Of a DNA stretch of 64,000 nt, positions 35,800 to 46,335 are shown piece by piece. A program made the position numbers and the translations under genes. This DNA comes from Straminergon stramineum (Eukaryota; Streptophyta; Bryopsida; Hypnales; Calliergonaceae), in the NCBI GenBank assembly GCA_963920665.1, contig OY987271.1, positions 17,983,350 through 18,047,349 on the forward strand. Reading direction: 5' to 3'. The notes under the pieces are model-generated. The model saw nothing but the letters and a program-made list of their open reading frames with translations. It was not told where the DNA came from and made no database searches. How positions within the stretch are numbered: the stretch's first letter is position 1; each line of letters starts with the position of its first letter.

Positions 35800-37400
35800 C
35801 TATAATTGCACATTTCTATGCAATCAAATGGCCTTTTATAGGTCCATATTTCCTCTAATGTTAGCTTTATGGAAATATAATTTTTGTTTTAGTCTGTGAA
35901 TAGGAGCAAAAGTTATGCCACCCTATGCTCAATATGATGTCCTTTGGACAATCCAAAAAACAAATGACAAAATGTCAAAATAATTTATAGTTTTCTTCTC
36001 TCAAAGAATTGGAAAGATTATATTCATTCTCATTGCAATGAAGCTAGCATGTGAGCCTAGAAATCTAAGCTTATGAGCCTTGAACCTAGGTGTAAATAGA
36101 TATTCTACAACTATTGAAGGTGGTGATAACATACATACTTATAATATGAGTACCCTATAACCATGTAAGGTGCATATAATAGAAATACCTAAAACATAGA
36201 CACCCATAATATAATTAGGCACTTATTATATAAACATCTTAACTGACTTAACTTTCTATAACCATGGAAGGTGCCTATAACATAGATAAAGGCCATATTC
36301 GTTAAAATGAGACAATTAGCAATCTCATATTATCCTTGACACTACATTTAAATGATGATGAGTGTTCAATATTGAAAGAATTTGGAAAATTCAAGCTTTA
36401 ATATATTAATACATCTATAAAACTTTCATTCTTTTAAGGTGGATTTGTTCATAAATATTTGGTTCATTAGAATAAAGGTCTCCACTAGTGGGACTAAAGT
36501 CTCAAAATTTGCATTTGTCTCAATTTAACCAATATGGCTATAGATAAGTAAACCATAAACACCCATAATATAATTAGGCACTTCTTATGTAAACATCTTG
36601 TAACCATGAAAGGTGCTTATAACATAGGTACCTACAACAACATTGACACCTTTGGTACCAACATCCTATAACTATATATAAAAGATAGCGATAATATAGG
36701 TACCAATAACATAGGAACCTAGGCTCCTACGTTCATGGGTTCAAGATCCTAGGCTCACATGCTAGCAATCATGTCTAGAACAATCTCATCAGTGATTTTG
36801 AATTCCACCTTAAAGCTATTAATGATTTAGTTTTTTTTTCTATCTCATACCTACTTTTATTTAACATTTTTCAAAGAATGATAATTGACTTTCTTTTCTT
36901 GACTAAGTTTTTCCCTAAAACTCTCAACTCAATTCTTTAACATGAAAAAATAGAAATTCAAAATGTATAGTGCAAAAGTTTGAAATTAAGAAGATTCAAA
37001 GTCTTATAATCAAGTCATGCAACTTGCAAAAAATTATATTTTCTTCACTTTAATCACAAATATCTTGCACTGCATGCGGTCAAAAGTTCTAAAATTTCTT
37101 GCACACATTCTTATACTAGTCATTATAAAAAATATGGACCTTGCATGTGGCCATTTCACTTTCAATTGATGTGCATATCTAGGGGGAATATTTTCTTAAT
37201 AAACTTTTGTAGTCCTAGTCCTATGTGGTACACTAGGTGATCACGTGGGCCAAAAAAATTTTATTCTTTAAATTATTTTTTTGATTATTTCCTATAATTG
37301 CACATTTTCATGAAGTCAAATAGCCATGTATAGGGTCTAGATTTCTTGTAATGTCTAGTCCAAAATTTTCCACACATTCATACTAGTCTAGTCCAAGATC
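35800..37400. repeat. Dispersed intergenic repeat copies, including a 1.47-kb-spaced duplication
   Basis: The block 'ACACTAGRTGATCAC' followed by 'GGGCCAAA', 'TATAATTGCACATTT' and 'GCAATCAAATGGCC' occurs at about 35,740-35,870 and again at 37,228-37,365. The 36.78-37.14 kb part matches the family described at 33.3-34.05 kb. Confidence 0.6.
36100..36720. repeat. Short-unit degenerate repeat (CATAATATAATTAGGCAC type)
   Basis: 'ACACCCATAATATAATTAGG' followed by CACTT occurs at 36,207 and 36,555. 'TATAACCATG.AAGGTGC.TATAACATA' recurs at least four times between them and after. There is no coding meaning. Confidence 0.65.
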
Positions 37401-37589
37401 CCGTGGTCAAATATGCAAAAAATAAAAATTTTTAAACTTTTTTGTTCTTTACAATAGAAATGGCAATATTGAATGCTTTTTGATGTATAAAATGGCCTCA
37501 AGAGTGTATGGGTTAAGGGATTAACCCCTAAGTGTTTGACTTCTTGATAAGTAAGAATGCTTTGAAAAAGTTATCATAACTAATTTAAA

Positions 37590-37760
37590 TTCCTTGAACA
37601 TCTCTATATTATTGATTTATATAGAACATTTTTTCTTCTTTGCATTGATATATTACATGATTTGTTTTAAAGCTTACCTAATGAATATTAATTGAATGAT
37701 ATACTTTTCTCAAAATTCATCATCCATCCAATTGAATATTGTAGGTGTTAACCCCTAAAT
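37590..37760. repeat. Intergenic segment duplicated at the MAP1A promoter
   Basis: It contains 'CATTGATATATTACAT', 'GAATGATATAC' and CATCATCCATCCAATTGA, followed by TAGGTGTTAA. The same blocks in the same order recur at 40,190-40,350. Confidence 0.7.
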
Positions 37761-40189
37761 GATTTTGACATGTTTTCACCAAAAAAGATCCACAATTGCC
37801 ATTTCTAGTACAAGTACCAAATTTTAGAACAACAACAACAATTTTGGACACATATAACCATAATATTTTGTAGTATTCTGGTTTGAGAAGATGTGGTAAA
37901 AATTTAGAAATTTCCATAGTGTAGATTGCAAGACATTAATGTTTGAATTGACAAAAATCTTTTTTTTGGCCCTATGAAAAACTCAATAGCTACACTTCAC
38001 AAGGTCACAATTGTGTAAAAAAATATCCAAAATGGTGTTTTTTCTTTGAATTCATTCTTCAAGGCAAGCTAGCTACATGCTTGAAAATTTTCACATCATT
38101 TGGAATTGTACAACATATAAGAAAAAAATAGTAAGTAGAAAGAAGTAGAGAATGATTCAAAATACAAAATTGCTAAGAATTTAGTTATGGAATTTGAAAA
38201 TGCCAATCCCAATAGTTGTAATGTTGTATTAAACAAGCTACATTTCATGATTTTATTTTTTTCATAAAATATTGAAAATTGAGTTAAATAAAGGACTTCA
38301 AAGTTTATTTTAGAGTAGAGAATCTATAGTTGCTTGCAAACTAAAACTCCTCATAACTTTCATTTCATTGATCAAAATGGAATGATTCAAAGTTTTCTAT
38401 GTACATATAAATCTAGAAAACCATTTCAAATTTTAATTTCTTAAAAGAAAATGATTTTTTAAGAAATTTTTGAACTAACCAAAGATCAATGAAAATTACA
38501 TATCACGCAATAACTTTTTAAGCATGTAGTCAAATGTTATGAAACTTGTTGGGCCTTAAATCTGCTCCTTGTTCCCATGTTGTATGAAAATTTTAAAGAA
38601 AAAAATTTAAAATTCCCTTTGTAGTGAGTTGCTCCAAATCACTACAGTATGTTGCCAAAAAATGTTCTTTTGTCTTTGAGGGTTAATGTAGGACACCAAA
38701 CCTGTCCAACAAAGTAGAATGAATAGGGTGAAATTACCCTTAGGAAAAATGCAGGAATTTTTTGTTTACCACATATGAAAAAAATTGCAAATTTTGAATT
38801 CCTATTTGGAATCAAAGGCCCCAAATTAGCAATGGGATGAAGAAAATAGGATGAGCACTACTCAAAATAGAGGACTTTTTTCACATTTACTTTGCAAAAT
38901 ACAAAATGCATTGTGCTGGTCCCACTTCAGCAGGTGATAGGTTTAGCATCATGCAAACTTAATTAACTTAAGTAATAGTTTGCTTAACCCCTAAACGTCC
39001 AGATTCATCTCTAGATTTGATGATTTGAGAAAAATCATTATAAAGTGCTATTTGGAATCATATTTTGGAATTGATGTAGAAATGAAAGTTGTAGATTATG
39101 ATTTTTAGATTCCATCTATACGGTTAGATTCACCAATTTTGTCACCAATATTTTTTTATAAATTTTGAAAGAGAAATTCCAAAATTCCTTCGAAATTCAA
39201 TTACAAGCAAAATATCATCATTTTTTGAGTAAAATTTGTTGTAATGGATTTGATATGAGGTTCTCTTCACATGGATATTTTTCGAAATTTTTGTGTTCTT
39301 CCTATCTATGACCTCATTTTGGCTAATCTAGTTTAGAACTAAAGTCCATGCAGTTTGACCACTTGACATACTTGCACATTTGTAATTTTAGAAAAATATG
39401 AACTCTAGTAACACCAAATCCAACCCTTAGATAGAACAAAAACTTGATAACATATCTTCACAAATTAAAATAACTTTCATCCAAGTAGTTAGGAGGATGA
39501 AACTGGTGTTTCAAACTATTCATCGTCCAAAAAATGGACATTGACGCGTTTAGGGGTTAACCCATAAATGCCGATGCAGACGTTTTTCGTCTGATGAACA
39601 ACAAGAAGCTAATCTATTGGATGTAGGAATGCATTTTTTCATCCATTCTTTTTTAACACAATCCTGGAGATGTGCTACATCATGGAGGACCAAAATTAGT
39701 GTAATTTGGATGCATTCGTATTTTTAGGGAGCATGGACATGGAGAACACAACACGGAAATACCTGTGCACGGTGTTAGGTCGTAGGCTGCCCTCCTACAA
39801 TTTTCATGGGGGCAAGGAGAGCTCCCTTTTCTTTGGTACTATTCATGAACGTGTTCCTCTCCCATGGTCAATGCAAAATCAATAGTACGCAACCTACCTT
39901 TTCCCCACAGTGACCACTCTGTCGTTTAGGGGTTAAGTGGACATTTGAAAAGTTTTTGCAACAACATGCCAAAGTTGTACACTGAATAAAGGTATTATGG
40001 GGACCCATACTAATTAAATGACATTTTATACAATATAAATATCTACCTTTATTGAACATCAATAATTATTGAAGTATTCCAGGGATGTACATCATGTTTC
40101 AAACATCTACAATTTTCTTCAATTAGTCCCTTTAATTCTTTGGTCCCCTTACTACCCCTTATTTAGTGTAGAATGATTGCCATTTTAAC
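37761..40189. other. Intergenic DNA with dispersed repeats, no gene
   Basis: 38,640-39,000 is the partner of the repeat at 3.7-4.7 kb. TTAACCCCTAAA-type boxes lie at 38,984, 39,549 (reverse) and 39,925 (reverse). A hairpin AGACGTTTTTCGTCT lies near 39,580. A fragment ending CCATTTTAACAAAATTCCCC (40,179-40,198) is the right end of a GGAATTTTGTTAAAATGG-type MITE. Confidence 0.55.
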
Positions 40190-40561
40190 AAAATTCCCCA
40201 TATTTGTGTAGAGCATTCAGTTTTTTCCTCTTACTATTGACATATTACATAAATTTTTTGAAAGCTTCCTCAATGAATGATAATTGAATGACGTACTGTA
40301 CACTTTTCACAGCATTCATCATCCATCCAATTGAGCGCTTAGGTGTTAATTAATATTTTAATCTGCTTACGTGGCAAGCTGAAAAGTCAGCGCAACAAAT
40401 CCATCCACGGTGGATTAATATTACAATACAATAACTTAGGGTTAGGGTTTGAGGTTCAGTTGAGGAGTGTTGCTGTTGTGAGAACAGGAAGAGCCCTGTG
40501 CTTTGGCCGATCGATCAACCGGCCGTTGTCGGAGTTTCATCAGACTCCGTGGAGTTGCAAA
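40190..40561 (+). promoter_or_regulatory. Promoter region of methionine aminopeptidase 1A
   Basis: The distal half (to about 40,350) is a copy of the intergenic repeat at 37.59-37.76 kb. Proximal sequence contains a double telo-box, TTAGGGTTAGGGTTT, at 40,436-40,450, about 110 bases before the ATG. Telo-boxes are common in plant promoters of translation-related genes, so the element fits the gene's role. Its use here is inferred. Confidence 0.5.
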
Positions 40562-43500
40562 ATGAACGGCGATGGCGAATTGGATTCGAAGTCTGTTGCG
40601 TGCGTCAGGTGCAGCAAGGCTGCTCGTTTACAGTATGTGTTGCCGTCCTGCTGTGCAAATTCCTGGTCTTCGTGAATCTTTCGTCCTTTTGGTCGCGAGG
40701 GAAGAGCGTTGGGCACGTCATGGATTATCTCGTCATGGATTCACTCAGTCATTTAATTTTTCTCTTTTTTCTCTTTTGGGTATCCTAGTGCTATTTCCTT
40801 GTCGGTATGGCGGCTCTGTATAGATGCTGTAGACTCTTTTAGACTTGAGTATGTTGCAACACTGATCTAATTAATTTTTCAACATGAAGTTGTGGAATAC
40901 ACTCTCTGTAATGACTGGAGATTATATCGACAGCCCCGGATGGATTCTTTAGTGTGATTACTTTGAGGTGTTTGCTGATCGATAGCAATCCTATGCTTTT
41001 GCAGGTGCCCGAAATGTCTGGAGCTGAAGCTGCCGCGAGCGAACGCGTCTTTTTGGTACAGTTTCAGTCTAATTCTGCCACCGAACTATCTGGACTTTTC
41101 AGGGTTCATAGCGTGTGCTTTTCATTTTATTGAAGCGAGTGTAGATTCTCGAAGACGATACTCTTTGCGTCGCTTAAAGCATTTTAACATGTGTAAAAGC
41201 GGGTTTTTTGGGAGATCACTGTAGAGCTGAGGAGAGATCATTCTCGGTACAAGAATTACTTCTGTTGAGATCAAATTGAATATCACCATATCTGACTTTC
41301 GTAGAAAATTTCAGAGTTGGGATTATAGACCTCTGTAAGTGACAGTAGGCAACCCCATTTCCATTCAGAGATGTGTGACCATGAGCATTGGGGCCTGTCA
41401 TGCTTACACCACTTGATTGAATAGATGAGTTGCTTTTCGCAACAAGTGTCAGGAATGGTTTAGTATCCACTACCATATGCTGTGTGCAATACAGGTCAGT
41501 AACGGGTCTAGTACCCCCTTATGCTGTGCTGAAGGATCTTGGATTGAAGGTATGCTATTCTCTGGTACTTTAGATATTTATTTCTTCTCTCTCCTATGAC
41601 AAGGACGTTTCGGCAGTTCGCAGGAATGCTTTAAGGAATTTTGGAGTTCCCATAAGGCTGTTCACAGTGCCGTGAATCGACAAGAGGCCGGTGAGTCAAA
41701 TGGCATTCAGGATCCACATGCTGCAGCCTTGGCTCGAGGGTGGATGTATTGTCTACGGAAGGGTCAAAGTCGAAGCACACAAATGCCCTTTTTTGATTGG
41801 ACAGGGTAAGTCTAGCGCTGCACCTTCACTTCCTCGGATCGCAAACTTCTTTTGTTTACGTTGTTTTGAAGCCAGATGTTCCTGGATAGTTAAATAGCAC
41901 CATCTACAACAAAAACGTAGTGGCTGTTTATTAATGTTTTTGCTTTATCAATGTACAGACCATTGAAAGCATATCCTATATCACCTCGCCGACTTGTTCC
42001 CGACCACATTTCTCGTCCAGAGTGGGCTTCCACGGTTGTCCTTTTCCCTATTCCACTCTAATTCGACAATTCTTCTTTTTAGGAAAGTAGGTTCTTTTAA
42101 TTAGTGTCTACATTAGCAGGTTTACGCGGCAGTGATCGAGTGTTTCGTTGTTTTCTGTTTGAAATCTTTGTGGTTCTGAGATCTTCTACTTTTCCACGCT
42201 TGTGACTGCCAACCTCTTCCGCTCTCCTATCCAAGACTACTTTCTTTCATTGGATCATAATTGCTGTGTTTCGGGCTTCGCATTTGCGTGTGAATCTAAT
42301 TTTAAACTTCTTCCTTTCATTAGATTATAGTTGCTGTATCGAAGACCTCGCATTTGCATGTGAATCTAAATTCAAGAAGTCGCATCTCATCTTTGGCTTG
42401 TTAGTACTGTCCGGTGCTGGATCTTCAGTTATGTTAGTAACCAGGAAGTCTCATTATTTCTTGGTGTATGATTGAGCAGGGTAAACCAAGCCAGGAAATG
42501 AGTAGCGAATGGCAGAACAGTGTCGAGGTAAGTATCCAGAGGTATTCAGCTTCGCTTTTCACACTTTTAACCTTATGCGAAAGAACTACAGAAGTGTAAT
42601 TTGACTCCTTCCTATCCCAGTTGTTTCGTCCGTACCCTTGCAGATTTTCTATCAGGAAATAACTGTCTTGACGAGGAATAGAATTGATTATGACATAGCA
42701 TTTTTTTCAATATTTGATACACGGCTGACTACTGATGTTTTATTTGTCGCAGATCAAGTCTCCAGCACAAATAGCCAATTTACGAGAAACATGCAGGGTA
42801 AGTGATGTTCTCAAAACGTGGTTCCTGCTATTTTGGCGATGTTGCTCACATTTTACCCGGATTTGTTGTCGTATTTTTCATTTTCCCTTATTTCTCAACT
42901 GTTTATCGTGGAGTGTACCTTGCTGTAATCTGTGATATGTGATAATGCTTGTCCTGTAGGATGTATTTTTTTGTGATTTTACGCTGTGGTAAAACCAATT
43001 CCTGTGCAAAGTGGGTATGGCAATTGGATATTGACAGCTTCTAGTTGCCATTCATAATGAAAGTCTTAACCTTGTGATAAGGACCTAGTTTGATCACATT
43101 TTGACTGTGTGGTAGTCTATGTTGAACGTGTTATACATTTGGATTTATTTATTTTTGTATCGAATTTATCTTATTTTTTCTTTTGCACTATCTTTTTGTC
43201 CATTCAAATGCAGTCAGGTGAGAATTCTTTTCCTCCAGATTGTTATTGGAAATTGCGAAACAAACTCAAAATTAGAGTAATTTTTGTATTTTTTCTAGGT
43301 TGGGAGGGAGATACTCGATATTGCAGCACGGGCCGTTAAGCCAGGAGTGACAACTGATGAGATAGACAGGATCGTGCATGAGGCTACTGTTGCTGCTGGT
43401 ATAAATCATCTTCCTCTTCATCGTTGATTTTGATCTCGCAGCTCTAAAATTCTTTACATTTTGCACAGTCGTACCCTCTATTTCTGACTCCTTTACCCTG

Positions 43501-45655
43501 AAACCAACATTCTGTCTTTCTAAACCATCAGTAGATGTATTCTGTCGTATGTCATGTAGAATATTTTGGAAAGAGTTGTCTGATTAATGAGGTCACTGAC
43601 ATGGCTATCTCCAATTGCAGGTGGCTACCCTTCACCCTTGAACTATCACTTTTTCCCAAAATCTTGTTGCACGTGAGAGATCAACCCTCCTCTTCTTTTC
43701 TTAAGCATAGCATTCCTGCATCACTGCGTAACAGGAACACATGTCTGCGTTTTGCAACTTATTATCAAGACAACACAGCTCAATATTATTGCATGGTTTG
43801 GATGACAGGTCAGTAAATGAAGTAATCTGCCACGGCATACCTGATGCAAGGTGAACTATAATTCTGAGCACATTGGTTTCGCCTCATGGTTTATATATTT
43901 ATATACTGTTGATCTTACGTTCTCCAGCGTTTTAGTCACGTTTATTCATTACGCTTAAAGCATCGTTAGTGGCAGTTGCAGTCGTCTGCCTTCCTGATTT
44001 AATATTTCAAACTATGAAATTGAATGACTGAAGTTTGTATGTTGTTGGTGGCAATTGTTGAATCACAAGTGACACGGCTAAATTCTTGCAGGTCGTTAGA
44101 AGAGGGTGATATTGTCAACGTAGATGTTACCGTCTACTTGAATGGTTGTCATGGTAATGTTTCTGGCCGGTGTCTTGGGTCTTCATGTGATCAGCAGATG
44201 TTGCCCATTGGTTACACTTATGGTGTTTGTTTTCTTGTGTTCACTTGGCCTGAAATTCAATCTACATTTTCACCTCTTTTTGAAAGCTTAGACCATATTT
44301 CCTGTTTTTCCTATCCCTCCAGTCACATACAGTTCAGTAGCTGAAATTGACGGGGCTTGGTGGATGAATAGGTGATTTGAACGAAACTTTCTTTGTCGGG
44401 AAAGTGGATAAGGCATCCGAGGATCTTGTGCGGAGTACTTATGAATGCCTTGAGAAAGCAATCTCTTTAGGTTTACTTCCAGACCTGATTGTAACCTTTG
44501 TATGTCTTCGAAATTCATTTTAAAGCTGAATCTGTTCCACCTTCATAAGTGCTCTATTTCATAAGCGATTCTTGTGTAAATTTTTTTGTTGCCTTGTGAG
44601 ACGTTTTCCTGGATTGAAGCCCCCTTGTGTGTGCAGTGAAACCGGGAGTGCGTTATCGGGAGGTTGGTGAGGTTATTAGTAGACATGCGTCTTTGAATGG
44701 TCTCTCAGTGGTACTTACACAATCTCCTCAAACTGTTTTTGTTTAGAAGGTGTACCTTTGACAGTCAGTAGACTTTCCTATACATGCTTTGAATTCTTAT
44801 TCTGTGTTTTCAAAGGTTACTAGAGCATGTAGAAGCCGAACAAAGAGTCATGAGCATCTCTTAGGATGAAAGAGCCTGGCTTTGAAAACTATTAACCATA
44901 TTATTTGGGGTGTAGGTGAAGTCTTACTGCGGTCATGGAATAGGGGAGCTTTTCCACTGTGCGCCCAATATTCCACATTATGCCCGTATCCTCTTAATGT
45001 GTAGAACGCGATTTCTCACTACGTTATGTGCCGCTATTTCTTTGTGCTCTCTTGAAAATTACATGCGTACATGTTTGTAAATAAAATTTCGATTTCTTTG
45101 TGTATGCAAGTTTAAAACATCAAAGGGAGCGAAGTCCTAAAAATGAATTTTTTTCTTTTTGGATACCTTCCAAGTTGCTCCTTGACCATAATCTACAGGG
45201 AACAAAGCAGTCGGGGTAATGAAAGCGGGGCAAGTTTTCACTATCGAACCCATGATTAATGGAGGTCAGTTCTGGCATCTCTGTAGTCTCTTAGTGAATC
45301 TGATTGCTTAATTTAATGCTTGCGTTATGTGAAGTTATGTCTTCTGACTTGAGAAATGTAACCAGGCATCTGGAAAGATAGGATGTGGCCAGATGGATGG
45401 ACTGCGGTTACCGCAGATGGCAAGCGCAGTGCACAATTTGAGCATACCCTTCTGGTACTTTACAAACTTCCCCTGCAACCTATGGACTATTGAGTGCTTG
45501 TAATCAGTCCCTATCGAATTGGTAGTATCTTAATTGCAATGGAATTCATGTGCTGAGTATGGCATTTTGTTCTGAAGGTTACGGACACAGGAGTTGAGGT
45601 TTTGACAGCTCGTCTACCGACATCACCGGACGTATTTCCCTGGTTGACTAAATAG
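40562..45655 (+). CDS. MAP1A: Methionine aminopeptidase 1A, cytosolic, intact
   Basis: Removes the initiator methionine from nascent proteins at the ribosome. Sixteen exons: 40,562-40,632; 41,005-41,055; 41,617-41,805; 41,959-42,034; 42,480-42,527; 42,753-42,797; 43,299-43,398; 43,621-43,672; 43,809-43,850; 44,092-44,153; 44,372-44,470; 44,637-44,710; 44,916-44,985; 45,199-45,264; 45,366-45,454; 45,578-45,655. They sum to 1,212 bases (403 residues, close to about 400 in plant MAP1A). All borders are GT/AG. The N-terminal zinc finger uses C14, C17, C25, C28, C41, C45, H53 and H57. The catalytic set is complete: H219, D236, D247, H310, E343, E374; from D236 onward the spacing equals that of the bacterial enzyme. 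The finger separates it from organellar MAP1B-D. It ends [13 protein letters not shown]. It converges tail to tail with the SEC12-like gene. Confidence 0.95.
42238..42372. repeat. 66-bp tandem duplication in intron 4 of MAP1A
   Basis: 'CTTTCATTGGATCATAATTG' and then TTCGCATTTGCGTGTGAATCT is repeated with about 85 percent identity as 'CTTTCATTAGATTATAGTTG' and then CTCGCATTTGCATGTGAATCT. It is not coding. Confidence 0.85.
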
Positions 45656-46335
45656 TTAAAGTGGCAGTCTGAAAGGGCCTTTTATGGCATCACAGATTTA
45701 TTTAGTTTATTTTCGGTAATTGTGGGGATTGTTTATAAGTACAATGGTACACCAATGAAGGTAATAGTGTTGACATCGTAGTAGGAGTGACGTCAAAATT
45801 CTGTCAATTAGCACTTGTGAACATACCAGATCAAAAAGCTGATGATTCTGTCTGGAATGGGTCCCTCTTAAATCTCCTGTGTTTGGAGTGTTGTGGAAAT
45901 TCTCCTTCAGGCCAATGTTTGCAAAGATAAATGTGTTCTTGGAGCAAGACTATTGTTATACTTGCAAGGTAATGTATTCGATAAGAGCCATTCGTCAACG
46001 ACATAGAATTAAAGACGAGAGAGAAGCGCTGACATCCACATAAGACTTGGAAGTTGACAACACAGTGAACCAAAGAATCTGCAACCATAGAAGTCCAATG
46101 GAATTTGCAACGTTTTAATGTTGCACCGTCGACCTTGATGGGAGGCATTCCAACAGAAACAGATAGGGCAATGAGAGCATCTATCAAAGACCTCGGTTTA
46201 GAGAAGCACTCACTGTGGTACTGAAATGAGCCCCCAAAGATCAAAATATGAACAAGACTTCAGAACATCGAAATATTTACAGATTGATTATACTCAAATT
46301 ACAACCTCTTCACCTAATCCGTGAATTTACAGATT
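45656..46335. other. Convergent 3' flanks of MAP1A and the SEC12-like gene
   Basis: 680 bases between two stop codons facing each other. An open frame on the minus strand (45,831-46,244) has no family signature and most likely falls in 3' untranslated sequence. No terminator can be placed. Confidence 0.55.

Noticed and set aside
36100..36720. Regular short repeats as a CRISPR-like array
   Set aside because: Unit length and spacing vary, spacers are themselves degenerate repeats, and the context is a plant nuclear genome.
40436..40450. TTAGGGTTAGGGTTT as an interstitial telomere relic
   Set aside because: Only two repeat units, sitting in a gene promoter. A telo-box regulatory element explains it better.
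45831..46244. 137-codon minus-strand open frame downstream of the SEC12-like gene
   Set aside because: No family similarity and no splice or start evidence. It lies where 3' untranslated sequence of the minus-strand gene is expected.
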